NCBI RefSeq assembly: GCF_900100955.1
Contig: NZ_FNCC01000009.1
Span: 248,001-312,000 of the forward strand
Direction: 5' to 3'
DNA length: 64,000 nt
Source of the DNA: Lentzea fradiae
Lineage (GTDB): Bacteria > Actinomycetota > Actinomycetes > Mycobacteriales > Pseudonocardiaceae
Below the pieces are notes generated by a model. That model did not search any database. It was not told where the DNA came from and saw nothing but the letters and a program-made list of their open reading frames with translations. The number at the start of each line of letters is the position of its first letter. Within the stretch, counting starts at the first letter, position 1. The position numbers were made by a program, and so were the translations under genes. Positions 39,408-48,054 of the stretch are shown piece by piece.

Positions 39408-40188
39408 CAACGCGAAGCGCGTCCTCGGGATGATCCACCTCCAGCCGCTGCCGGGCACCCCCTTCCACGAGCCCGGCAGCCTCGACCGCATCATCAAGAC
39501 GGCGGTGCGGTCGGCGAAGGCGCTGGAGAACGGCGGTGCGGACGGCTGCCTCGTGCAGACCGTCGACCGCGTCTACTCCGTCGAGGACGAGTCCGACCCC
39601 GCCCGCACCGCGGCGATGGCCCTGGTCGTGGCCGCCGTGGTGGACGCGACGGGTCCCTGTTTCGAGACCGGCGTGCAGATCATGCGCAACGCCGCGTCCG
39701 CGTCGCTCGCCGTGGCCGCCGTCACCGGTGCCGAGTTCGTGCGGGTCGGCGCGCTCGTCGGCGAGACGCGGTCGCACCAGGGCGTGGTGCGACCGGACCC
39801 GCTGGCGCTGGCCACCTACCGGAAGATCATCGACGCGACCGACATCGAGCTCGTCGCGGACGTCGACACCATGCACTACTCGTGGCTCGGCGGGGGCAAG
39901 ACACCGGGCGAGGTGGCCAAGGCCGCGCGGGCGGCCGGTGCCGACGCGGTGGCCGTGAGCGACCCCGACGAGGAGACGGCGCTGCGCAAGATCGCGTCGG
40001 TCCGCGCCGCCGCACCCGACCTGCCCGTGCTGCTCGCGGGGCACACCGACCACGGCAACGCGGCGAGGCTGCTGTGCGCGGCCGACGGGGCGTTCGTGGG
40101 GTCGTGCCTCGAAAGCGGCGGCTGGGGCGGCGAGATCGACGAGCGCCGGGTCAGCGAGTACACGGCGATCGTGCGGAGCCTGTCATGA
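39400..40188 (+). CDS. BtpA/SgcQ-family TIM-barrel protein
   Basis: This 262-residue protein matches the BtpA family: an early GMIHLQPLPGTP, then ENGGADGCLVQ, VRVGALVGE and AGHTDHGNA near the end. Members include BtpA, linked to photosystem I assembly in cyanobacteria, and SgcQ of a sugar operon in enterobacteria. The catalytic activity is not established. Its coupling to a SIS-domain protein (ATGA overlap) points to phosphosugar or nucleoside-like chemistry. The ATG at 39400 lacks a strong ribosome site; a longer in-frame start near 39332 is possible. Confidence 0.85.
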   Translation: MSDNAKRVLGMIHLQPLPGTPFHEPGSLDRIIKTAVRSAKALENGGADGCLVQTVDRVYSVEDESDPARTAAMALVVAAVVDATGPCFETGVQIMRNAASASLAVAAVTGAEFVRVGALVGETRSHQGVVRPDPLALATYRKIIDATDIELVADVDTMHYSWLGGGKTPGEVAKAARAAGADAVAVSDPDEETALRKIASVRAAAPDLPVLLAGHTDHGNAARLLCAADGAFVGSCLESGGWGGEIDERRVSEYTAIVRSLS

Positions 40189-41294
40189 CCGGGCCCGTCG
40201 TGACCGGACCGCCCGTGACCGCGACCGCCTCGCTCGTGCGGCAGGCCGAACGGCTGGCCGCCGACGTGGCGGACCTCGTCCCCGCGCTGTCGGCCCAGCT
40301 GACCACCCCGTTCCCCGGCGTGCGGCAGGTGCTCCTCGTCGGCAACGGCGACTCGCACCACGCGGGCGCCGCCGCCGAGCACGCGTTCACCACCTTCGCC
40401 GGGGTGCGCTGCCGTGCGGTGCCCGCCCAGCGCTTCGCCGACTACCCCGGCACGCACCGGCTCGACGCCAGGACGCTCGTCGTGGGCACCTCCGCGTCCG
40501 GCGGCAGCCCCAGGGTGGCGGAGGCGCTCGACCGGGCGGCGGCGCTGGGCGCGAGCACGCTGGCCATCACGGGAAAACCCGGCAGCGCCGTCGACGAACG
40601 CGCCCGCCACCGCCTGCACGCCGTGCCCGAGAACCTCGAACGCGGCCCGGGAATCCGGACGCACCAGGCGAGTCTGCTGGCGCTGCTGCTGCTCGCGATC
40701 CACACAGGACGCTCACGCGGGGTGCTCGGCGCGGCCGAGGCACGCGGGCTCGAAGACGAGCTGACGGCCACGGCGGAGCGGATCGACCGCACCCTCGCCC
40801 TGGTCGCGCCGGGCTGCCGGGCCATCGCGCCCGTGGTGGCGTCGGCGCCGGTGCGCTACCTGCTCGGCGCCGGACCGGGTTTCGGCACCGCCGGGTACGC
40901 GGCGGCGAAGCTCGTCGAGGCCGCCGGGGTGCCGAGCTCCGCCCAGGACTTCGAGGAGTGGTGGCACGTCGAGCGGTTCTGCCGCCCCACCGACCTGCCG
41001 GTGTTCCTCATCGCCACCCCCGGCAAGGCCGCGGACCGCGCGGCGGCACTGGCCGCACGCGCCACGGCGGCCGGACGGCGGATCGCACTGGTCGGTGCCA
41101 CCGCACCGGACGTGTGGGCCGCACTGCCCGTGGCGGACGGGGTGCGCGAGGAGCTCTCGCCGCTCGTCCACTCGGTGTTCGCTCCCCTGCTCGCGGCCGG
41201 GGTCGCCGACCACCTCGGCCGGCAACCGTTCCACGGCGACCTGCGCACGGCGGAACGCACGACGGACTCTTCACCAAGGAGGCAGCAGACATGA
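40185..41294 (+). CDS. SIS-domain protein (sugar isomerase/aminotransferase-like)
   Basis: This 369-residue protein has two SIS domains of the GlmS/AgaS type. The first shows VLLVGNGDSHHAG and VVGTSASGGSPRV. The second shows YLLGAGPGFGTAGYAAAK followed by AQDFEEWWHVERF, where GlmS-like proteins bind the phosphosugar. No glutamine amidotransferase domain is present. It may isomerise, deaminate or bind a phosphosugar-like intermediate. It overlaps BtpA upstream and the cupin downstream by 4 bases each, so the three proteins are made together. Confidence 0.85.
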   Translation: MTGPVVTGPPVTATASLVRQAERLAADVADLVPALSAQLTTPFPGVRQVLLVGNGDSHHAGAAAEHAFTTFAGVRCRAVPAQRFADYPGTHRLDARTLVVGTSASGGSPRVAEALDRAAALGASTLAITGKPGSAVDERARHRLHAVPENLERGPGIRTHQASLLALLLLAIHTGRSRGVLGAAEARGLEDELTATAERIDRTLALVAPGCRAIAPVVASAPVRYLLGAGPGFGTAGYAAAKLVEAAGVPSSAQDFEEWWHVERFCRPTDLPVFLIATPGKAADRAAALAARATAAGRRIALVGATAPDVWAALPVADGVREELSPLVHSVFAPLLAAGVADHLGRQPFHGDLRTAERTTDSSPRRQQT

Positions 41295-41743
41295 CCACCT
41301 CGTTCGAGACGGCGCTCAGGACCGACGTCCGGTTCGACCCGGAGGTCCACATCCGGGGCATCCAGGACGAGCCGTTCGTCCAGCTGGTCGACCACCACGG
41401 TCGCCCGCTGGAGGGCATCAAGGGCGTCGCGGGCGTCGCCGAGGAGATCGGGCTCGGTGTCCCGATCGGCGCCGACCGGCTCGTGATGCAGCCGGGGACG
41501 GCCTTCGAGCTGCACACGCACCCCGGCGCGCACATCCTCTACGTGCTGTCGTCGCGCGGGTTCATCCACATCGACGGCGTCGACTACGAGATGAAGGCGG
41601 GCGACACCGTGTTCGTCCCCGCCGACTACGCGCACGGGGTCAAGACCAACGCGAAGGTCAGCGAACCGTTGCAGATCCTGGCCTTCGGCGTGCCGCACAT
41701 GCCGCTGGAGTCCAAGGAACGCATGACCCTCGTCGAGGGGTGA
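41291..41743 (+). CDS. Cupin-domain protein
   Basis: This 150-residue single-domain cupin has metal motif 1 (HTHPGAHILYVL, two His) and motif 2 (FVPADYAHGVKT, third His). It may be an isomerase, dioxygenase or binding protein; the sequence does not say which. The ATG at 41291 overlaps the SIS stop, with GGAGG nearby. Its place between the SIS and luciferase-like genes suggests that it acts on the same intermediate. Confidence 0.85.
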   Translation: MTTSFETALRTDVRFDPEVHIRGIQDEPFVQLVDHHGRPLEGIKGVAGVAEEIGLGVPIGADRLVMQPGTAFELHTHPGAHILYVLSSRGFIHIDGVDYEMKAGDTVFVPADYAHGVKTNAKVSEPLQILAFGVPHMPLESKERMTLVEG

Positions 41744-41788
41744 GCGGACCGGTGCGCACCCTGACCACCACCGCGCCGGCGGGCCCGC

Positions 41789-42817
41789 ATGCCTGAGCTG
41801 AGGTTCGGCGTCCACTCCGGACAGCAGTACGCGTCCTTCTCCGAGGCCCTGGAGCTGTGGCGGCTGGCGGAGGAGCTGGGGTACGACTGGTGCTCGCTGT
41901 TCGACCACCTGCGTCCGCCGATGGGCGGCCCGGACGGGCCGTGCTTCGAAGGTCCGACGCTGCTGTCCGCCCTGGCCGCACGGACGGAACGCGTCAGGTG
42001 CGCGCTGCTCGTGTCCGGCGTCTCGTGGCGCCACCCGGCGCTGCTGGCGTCCGCCGCGGCGACGATCGACCACGTCAGCGGCGGACGGGCGGAGATCGGC
42101 ATCGGGACGGGCTCGGCGGACCTGGCCACCTCCCAGTACGGCCTGCCGCACCCGCCGGGGCGGACGCGGGTCGAGCTGCTGGAGGAGACGGCGGCGGTGC
42201 TGCGCGGGCTGTGGGACGGCGGCCCGTTCTCGTTCCGGGGCAAGCACTTCCAGCTCCAGGACGCCTACCTGCGTCCCGCGCCGGTGCAGCGGCGGCTGCC
42301 GCTCGTGTTCGGTGGCGCCGGACCGGAGCTGCTCCGGGTCGCCGCCCGGCACGCCGACGTGTGGAACAGCCTGGTGGCGCCTCCCGACGCCTACCGCGCC
42401 CGGTGCGCGACGCTCGACCGGCACTGCGCCGAGGCGGGCCGCGATCCCGGTGAGATCCGGCGGTCGATGACGTTCCGCGCCCTGCTCGTGGAGCACGAGG
42501 ACGAGCTGCCCGCCCGGCTGGCCGGCCTGCGCCGCTCGTTCCCGCCCGACTCGCCGGTGTGGCCTGAGTACCTGGTGTTCGGCACGCCCGAGCAGTGCGT
42601 GGCCGCGCTCCAGCCCTACTTGGCGCTCGGCGTCACGGACTTCCTGTTCGGCGCCCGCCCACCGGTCGACCGGGTCAGCCTGACGTTGTTCGCCGAACGC
42701 GTGGTGCCCGAGCTGCGCCGCCTGACCGAAGGGACCCCCGATGCCCAGGACCGAGCGCGCCTCGGCGGGCCACACCCCGGCCGGCCGCGAGGTCGAGTCG
42801 TACCTGCTGTCCTGTGA
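41789..42817 (+). CDS. Luciferase-like (LLM) flavin-dependent monooxygenase
   Basis: This 342-residue protein is a bacterial luciferase-fold oxidoreductase that uses FMNH2 or coenzyme F420. It shows LAEELGYDWCSLFDHL, LVSGVSWRHPALLA, IGIGTGSADLATSQYG and FGGAGPELLRVAARHADVW. The relatives with this pattern are often F420-dependent, but the cofactor cannot be settled here. The last 25 residues are low-complexity and overlap the next gene by 77 bases, so the true C-terminus may include a late frame change or simply an untrimmed tail. Confidence 0.88.
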   Translation: MPELRFGVHSGQQYASFSEALELWRLAEELGYDWCSLFDHLRPPMGGPDGPCFEGPTLLSALAARTERVRCALLVSGVSWRHPALLASAAATIDHVSGGRAEIGIGTGSADLATSQYGLPHPPGRTRVELLEETAAVLRGLWDGGPFSFRGKHFQLQDAYLRPAPVQRRLPLVFGGAGPELLRVAARHADVWNSLVAPPDAYRARCATLDRHCAEAGRDPGEIRRSMTFRALLVEHEDELPARLAGLRRSFPPDSPVWPEYLVFGTPEQCVAALQPYLALGVTDFLFGARPPVDRVSLTLFAERVVPELRRLTEGTPDAQDRARLGGPHPGRPRGRVVPAVL

Positions 42818-43733
42818 CGACCTGTCGATCGAGGTGTGGACGTACGGCGCGACGCTCGTCGAGGTCCGCACCCCCGATCGGGACGGGCGCGTCGCCAACG
42901 TCTGCGCCCGGCTGCCGGACCTGGAGTCCTATGTGGACCGGGCACGCAACCCGTACGTGGGTGCGACGATGGGCCGGTTCTGCCGCTGCGTCGCCGGTGG
43001 AGAGTTCGAGCTGGACGGCGAGATCCACACCCTCGACCGCAACGACGGCCGGCACCACCTGCACGGCGGGTCCGCGGGCTTCGACACGCGGGTCTGGACG
43101 GCGGAGGCGTTCGCCGACGGCGGTGCCGCCGCGGTGCGGCTCTCGCTGACCAGCGAGGACGGCGACCAGGGTTACCCCGGCGAGCTGACCGCGCACACGA
43201 CCTACCGCGTCGAGCCCGGCGGGGTGCTCGTGATCGAGCACGAGGCGACCACGACCAAGCCCACCGTCGTCGGCCTCACCAACCACGCGTTCTGGAACCT
43301 CTCCGGGACCGGCACGGTCGACGGCCACCGGTTGCGGCTCAACACCGCCGAGGCCGTCCGCTTCGACGACGACCTGGTCCCGCTGCCCGGCCCTCCCGCC
43401 GACCTGAGCGGGACACCGCTGGACTTCACCTCCGAGCGGCTCCTCGGCGACACGCGCATCGACAACTGCTTCCTGCTCCACGACGACGCCTGGGCTGCCG
43501 AGCTGCGGCACCCCGGCAGCGGGCGGACGATGCGCGTCACGACGGACCAGCCCGGCGTCGGCGTCTACACCGGTGACTGGTTCGGCGCACGGCCGCGGTG
43601 CGGCATCTGCCTGGAGACAGGACCGCTGCCCGACGCGCCCAACCGGCCCGACTACCCGTCCGCCCGGCTCGACCCCGGTGAGGTCTACCGGCACCGGGCC
43701 GCGCACGTCTTCACCACCGACCAGACCGGATAG
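42741..43733 (+). CDS. Aldose 1-epimerase-like protein of the biosynthetic cluster
   Basis: This 330-residue galactose-mutarotase-fold protein keeps the His block (LTNHAFWNL), an Asp in TRIDNCFLL and the base Glu in CLETGPLPDAPN. The usual LETQHFPD becomes LETGPLPD, so substrate contacts differ from the catabolic epimerase at 4160. It may epimerise a sugar-like intermediate made by the BtpA/SIS/cupin set. The ATG at 42741 follows AGGGA and lies inside the end of the LLM gene. Confidence 0.87.
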   Translation: MPRTERASAGHTPAGREVESYLLSCDDLSIEVWTYGATLVEVRTPDRDGRVANVCARLPDLESYVDRARNPYVGATMGRFCRCVAGGEFELDGEIHTLDRNDGRHHLHGGSAGFDTRVWTAEAFADGGAAAVRLSLTSEDGDQGYPGELTAHTTYRVEPGGVLVIEHEATTTKPTVVGLTNHAFWNLSGTGTVDGHRLRLNTAEAVRFDDDLVPLPGPPADLSGTPLDFTSERLLGDTRIDNCFLLHDDAWAAELRHPGSGRTMRVTTDQPGVGVYTGDWFGARPRCGICLETGPLPDAPNRPDYPSARLDPGEVYRHRAAHVFTTDQTG

Positions 43734-43742
43734 GAAGCGAGC

Positions 43743-44513
43743 ATGGAGAACTACTACTCGGAGAGCTTCGCCGCGTTCTTCGACGGCAACTACACCGGCT
43801 GGGTCAACAGGTTCTCGCCGCGGCTGGCCGAGGCGCTCGGCAAGTCCCTCGACCTGCCCCGCACGGCACTGGACCTGTGCTGCGGCACCGGCATCACCAC
43901 GCGGTACTTCCTCGACGAGGGCTGGCAGGTGTCCGGTGTGGACGGTTCGGATGCGATGCTGGCGCTCAACCGCGCCCGCAACGCCGACGCCTGCGACGAG
44001 GGCCGGCTCAGCCTCACCACCGCCGACGCCAGGGAGTTCACGCTGCCCGAACCCGTCGCGGCGGCCTTCAGCCTGGACGGCGCGCTCAACCACCTGCCGG
44101 CTCTCGCCGAGCTGCGGCGCTGTTTCGAACAGGTGCACGAGGCGCTGCTCCCGGGCGGGGAGTTCGTGTTCGACCTGTTCGAGCAGTCGCACTTCGAGCA
44201 CTGGAACCACGTCACCGTGACGGACAAGCCGGAGGTGGCGGTCGTCAAGCGCGGTGTGTGGGACGTCGGCGCGCGCCGCGGGATGCTCCGGGTCTCCGGT
44301 GTGTTCGGGGGTTTCGAGAACGCCCGCCGCGTGGAGCAGACCCTGAGCAGCTGGTACTACGACGCCGACGAGGTGAACGGCGCGCTGCGCGAGGCCGGTT
44401 TCGAGCCGCGTCCCCACGAGTTCGCGGGACCCGACCTGAAGTGCGACTCGGGCTCCTGCTCGTTGACGCCCGTGCCGTGCAGGCAGGTCTACCGGGCGGT
44501 CCGCCCCGCATGA
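43743..44513 (+). CDS. Class I SAM-dependent methyltransferase
   Basis: This 256-residue methyltransferase has the SAM-binding LDLCCGTGITTRYF, an acidic loop VSGVDGSDAML and VFDLFEQSHFEHW after the core. The type resembles small-molecule N- or O-methyltransferases. The acceptor is unknown. The ATG at 43743 has AGGAAG about 6 bases upstream, and the gene ends the rightward operon. A very strong hairpin at 44521-44559 separates it from ileS. Confidence 0.9.
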   Translation: MENYYSESFAAFFDGNYTGWVNRFSPRLAEALGKSLDLPRTALDLCCGTGITTRYFLDEGWQVSGVDGSDAMLALNRARNADACDEGRLSLTTADAREFTLPEPVAAAFSLDGALNHLPALAELRRCFEQVHEALLPGGEFVFDLFEQSHFEHWNHVTVTDKPEVAVVKRGVWDVGARRGMLRVSGVFGGFENARRVEQTLSSWYYDADEVNGALREAGFEPRPHEFAGPDLKCDSGSCSLTPVPCRQVYRAVRPA

Positions 44514-44520
44514 CGCCGTT

Positions 44521-44559
44521 GAGAACGGGGCCTGACCACTGCGGTCAGGCCCCGTTCTC
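44521..44559. terminator. Bidirectional terminator between methyltransferase and ileS
   Basis: Perfect 17-base arms (44521-44537 and 44543-44559; GAGAACGGGGCCTGACC and its complement) enclose a 5-base loop between convergent genes. Confidence 0.9.
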
Positions 44560-44576
44560 GCTGTCCGGAGCGAAGA

Positions 44577-47500
44577 TCAAGCCTTCGCCACGGCCACCGT
44601 GATCTCCGCGCCGCTGCCGACCGTGCCCGCCGCACCGCCGGGCAGCTCGTCGGCGAAGTCCAGCGAGAGGGCCAGCGTCTCGTGCCGCACGAACTCGCCG
44701 TGCACGCGCAGGACCTCCTTCACCTCGTCACTCGCCACGACGGACAGCGTGATGCGGTCGGCGATGTCGAGCCCGGCGTCCTTGCGGGCCTGCTGGACCA
44801 CGCGGACGACGTCCCTGGCGGTGCCCTCCGCCTCCAGCTCCGGGGTCACCACCGTGTCGATGGCGATGGTCAGCCCCTTCTGCGACTCCACGACCCACCC
44901 GCTGCGCGGCACCTCGGTCACGACCACGTCACCCGGTTCGACCGTGATCTTGCCGTCCTCGAAGGGGATCTCGAACTTGCCGAACTCGCGGATGCCGTCC
45001 ACGACGGCCCTCGGGTCCGCACCGGAGATCGCGCGGGCGACCTCCTGCGTCTTCTTCCCGTAGCGCCGGCCCAGCTCCCGGAAGTTGGCCTTGACCTGCA
45101 CGTCGACGACCTCGTCACCCGCGCCGAGCGGCTGCAGCACCTTGACGTTCAGCTCCGCGGCGATGTCGTCCAGCAGCTCTTGGCCGACCTGCACCCCCGG
45201 CGGGAGCCCGACCAGGGCGTTGCCGAGGGGCTGGCGGACCCGGATGCCCGTGGCCTTGCGCGCCGCCCTGCCCAGCTCCGCCAGGCCCCGTGCGCTCGCG
45301 ACCTGCTTCGACAGCCCGGCGTCGACGAGCCGCTGGTCCGCCCGCGGCCAGGACGCGAGGTGCACCGACTCGGCGGCCGAGGGCGCACCGGGGCGGATCA
45401 CCCGCTGCCAGACCTCCTCCGAGATGAACGGGACGAACGGGGCGAGCAGCCTGGTGACGACGTCGAGGCACTCGTACAGCGTCACGAGCGCGTCCTGGTC
45501 GCCCTCCCAGAACCGCTGGCGGGTGCGGCGGACGTACCAGTTCGACAGGTCGTCGATGAAGTCGGCGAGCAGCCTGCCCGCGCGTGCCGTGTCGTACTGC
45601 TCCATCTGCTCGTCGACAGCCGCGGCCAGGGCGTGCAGCTCCGAGAGGATCCACCGGTCGAGCACGGGCCTGTCGCCCGGCGCGTTGGCGGTCTCGGGGG
45701 CCCACGACGAGGAGCCCGCGTACAGGGAGAAGAACGACGCGGTGTTCCAGTACGTCAGCAGGATCTTCCGCACGATCTCGTCGAGGGGACCCGGTCCCAC
45801 GCGACGGGCCGACCACGGAGATCCCGAGCAGGCCATGAACCAGCGCAGCGCGTCCGCGCCGTGCGCGTCCATCAGCGGCACCGGCTCCAGGATGTTGCCC
45901 AGGTGCTTGCTCATCTTGCGGCCGTCCTCGGCCAAAATGTGGCCCAGGCACACGACGTTCTCGTAGGACGACTTGTCGAAGACAAGCGTGCCGATCGCCA
46001 TCAGCGTGTAGAACCAGCCGCGGGTCTGGTCGATCGCCTCGCAGATGTACTGCGCCGGGTACGCGGCGGCGAACGCCTCCTCGCTGCCGGGGACGTGCGG
46101 GTAGCCGAGGGAGGCGAACGGCATCGCGCCCGAGTCGTACCAGGCGTCGATCACCTCGGGGACGCGCGTCGCGGTCTGCCCGCAGCCGGGGCAGGCGAAC
46201 GTGATCGCGTCGACGAACGGCCGATGCGGGTCGAGCTCGGACATGTCCTGGCCGGCGAGGGTGCCCAGCTCGGCGCGCGAGCCCACGGCGGTGATGTGGC
46301 CGTCCGCGCAGCGCCAGAGCGGCAGCGGCGTGCCCCAGTAGCGGGACCGCGACACGGCCCAGTCGATGTTGTTGGTCAGCCAGTCGCCGTAGCGGCCGTG
46401 CTTGACGCTGTCGGGGAACCAGTTGGTGTTCTCGTTCTCCCGCAGCAAGGCGTCGCGCACCTCGGTGGTGCGGATGTACCACGACGGCTGGGCGTAGTAG
46501 ATCAACGCGGTGTGGCAGCGCCAGCAGTGCGGGTACGAGTGCTCGAAGTCCTCGTAGCGGAACAGCAGCCCGGACTCCCGCAGCTGCTCGACGAGAGCGG
46601 CGTTGGCGTCCTTGAAGAACACCCCGCCCACCAGCGGCACCTCGTCGAGGAAGCGTCCGTCGGGAGCGACCGGGTTGACCAGCGGGAGCCCGTTCGCCCG
46701 GCACACGGCGAGGTCGTCGGCACCGAACGCGGGCGCCTGGTGCACGAGGCCGGTGCCGTCGGTGGTCGTGACGTAGTCGGCGAGCACGACGATGTGGGCG
46801 TCCGGGATTTCGACGAAGTCGAAGGGGCGCCGGTAGTGCAGCCCCGCGAGGTCCGCGCCCTGCACGGACGCGAGCACCTCGGCGTCCTCACCGAGCACGG
46901 CTTCCAGGCGCGGCTCGGCGATCACGAACACGCCCTGCGCGGTGCGGGCGACGGCGTAGGTCACCTCGGGGTGCACCGCCACGGCCGTGTTCGACACCAG
47001 CGTCCACGGCGTGGTCGTCCAGATCAGCAGCTCGGCGCCCTCGACCCCGGCCACCGGCGCGGACAGCGGGAACCGGACGTAGACCGACGGGTCGGTGACG
47101 GTCTCGTACCCCTGCGCGACCTCGTGGTCCGACAGCGTCGTCCCGTCCTTCGCGCAGTACGGCGCGACGCGGAAGTCCTCGACCAGGCGGCCGTCGTCGA
47201 AGATGCGCTTGAGCGACCACCAGACGCTGTCGACGTACTCGGGCGACATGGTCGTGTACGGCTTGGAGAGGTCGATCCAGTAGCCCATGCGCTCGGTGAG
47301 CTTCTCGAACTCGCCGACGTGGCGCAGCACGGACTCGCGGCACCGCGCGTTGAACTCGGCGATGCCGATCTTCTCGATGTCGGGCTTGCCGGACAGCCCG
47401 AGCTCCTTCTCCACCGCCAGCTCGACGGGCAGGCCGTGGCAGTCCCAGCCCGCCCTGCGCGGGACCGAGAAGCCCTTCATCGTCTTGAAGCGGGGGAAGA

Positions 47501-47723
47501 TGTCCTTGAAGACACGGGCCTCGACGTGGTGGGTGCCGGGCATGCCGTTGGCCGTGGGCGGCCCCTCGTAGAAGACCCACGGGCTCCCGTCGGCGGTCTG
47601 CGCCAGGCTGCGGTCGAAGATGTCGTTGTCCCGCCACCACTGGATGATGCCGCGGTCCAGCTCCCCGAGGTCGATCTTGTTCGGCAGCGCTGCGAACGGG
47701 GACGCCTGGCTGTCCTGGTGCAT
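44577..47723 (-). CDS. ileS: Isoleucyl-tRNA synthetase (long, type-2-like)
   Basis: This 1048-residue class I synthetase charges tRNA-Ile. It shows the HIGH-type GTHHVEAR (63-70), RRAGWDCHGLPVE, an editing domain, KMSKHLGN and a C-terminal tRNA-binding region. The length and PTANGMPGTHH pattern fit type 2 IleRS, the type that includes mupirocin-resistant enzymes and also the normal mycobacterial enzyme. The ATG at 47723 follows AGGAG. A T-box riboswitch precedes it. It lies inside a biosynthetic cluster, so it may be a self-resistance copy. If it is the only ileS of the genome, it is simply the housekeeping gene. Confidence 0.97.
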   Translation of the reverse strand: MHQDSQASPFAALPNKIDLGELDRGIIQWWRDNDIFDRSLAQTADGSPWVFYEGPPTANGMPGTHHVEARVFKDIFPRFKTMKGFSVPRRAGWDCHGLPVELAVEKELGLSGKPDIEKIGIAEFNARCRESVLRHVGEFEKLTERMGYWIDLSKPYTTMSPEYVDSVWWSLKRIFDDGRLVEDFRVAPYCAKDGTTLSDHEVAQGYETVTDPSVYVRFPLSAPVAGVEGAELLIWTTTPWTLVSNTAVAVHPEVTYAVARTAQGVFVIAEPRLEAVLGEDAEVLASVQGADLAGLHYRRPFDFVEIPDAHIVVLADYVTTTDGTGLVHQAPAFGADDLAVCRANGLPLVNPVAPDGRFLDEVPLVGGVFFKDANAALVEQLRESGLLFRYEDFEHSYPHCWRCHTALIYYAQPSWYIRTTEVRDALLRENENTNWFPDSVKHGRYGDWLTNNIDWAVSRSRYWGTPLPLWRCADGHITAVGSRAELGTLAGQDMSELDPHRPFVDAITFACPGCGQTATRVPEVIDAWYDSGAMPFASLGYPHVPGSEEAFAAAYPAQYICEAIDQTRGWFYTLMAIGTLVFDKSSYENVVCLGHILAEDGRKMSKHLGNILEPVPLMDAHGADALRWFMACSGSPWSARRVGPGPLDEIVRKILLTYWNTASFFSLYAGSSSWAPETANAPGDRPVLDRWILSELHALAAAVDEQMEQYDTARAGRLLADFIDDLSNWYVRRTRQRFWEGDQDALVTLYECLDVVTRLLAPFVPFISEEVWQRVIRPGAPSAAESVHLASWPRADQRLVDAGLSKQVASARGLAELGRAARKATGIRVRQPLGNALVGLPPGVQVGQELLDDIAAELNVKVLQPLGAGDEVVDVQVKANFRELGRRYGKKTQEVARAISGADPRAVVDGIREFGKFEIPFEDGKITVEPGDVVVTEVPRSGWVVESQKGLTIAIDTVVTPELEAEGTARDVVRVVQQARKDAGLDIADRITLSVVASDEVKEVLRVHGEFVRHETLALSLDFADELPGGAAGTVGSGAEITVAVAKA

Positions 47724-47955
47724 GTCCGTAAAACTCCTCGCTTCGTCTCACGTCGTACGAACGGCTGCTACGCCGTTCACACGGGGACGAAGCGCCTCGG
47801 CACGACCGTGCCGGGGACTCCGCGGTACCACCCCGCTTGCACCCGGCGAGCCGGGTGCCACTCGATTCGGTCGCGTGACGTGCGACGGACGTCCGGTTCT
47901 ACTGGGGCTCGCGCCCGTTCTTCCGGAGGCTCCCCGGTGATGGCCGGATCAAAGC
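47724..47955 (-). promoter_or_regulatory. ileS T-box riboswitch (translational, actinobacterial type)
   Basis: Reading leftward, the leader contains GATCCGGCCATCACCGGGGA with specifier ATC at 47941-47939. CCAGTAGAACCGG follows, and then the T-box GGGGTGGTACCGCGGA (complement of 47819-47834) with the UGGU bulge that pairs with uncharged tRNA-Ile ending ACCA. The AGGAG ribosome site (complement of 47734-47738) lies downstream, where it can be sequestered. This matches the known translational ileS T-boxes of Actinobacteria: uncharged tRNA-Ile frees the ribosome site. The whole 331-base gap to 48054 is mostly this leader. Confidence 0.93.
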
Positions 47956-48054
47956 CTGTGCGGTGGATCATATCGGGGGTCGACGCGGGTCACCGAGCAC
48001 GGTGCCGCGGACGGCGCGCCACTCGGGTTCCCGCGTCGAACGCCCAGCTGACGC

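Noticed and set aside
41789..42817. Frameshift at the end of the LLM gene
   Set aside because: The 77-base overlap with the mutarotase gene is unusual, but both frames have good coding bias up to the overlap and no clear shift site is visible.
44577..47723. Firm assignment of ileS as a resistance gene
   Set aside because: Type-2 IleRS with a T-box is also the normal housekeeping form in Actinobacteria; one window cannot show whether a second copy exists.
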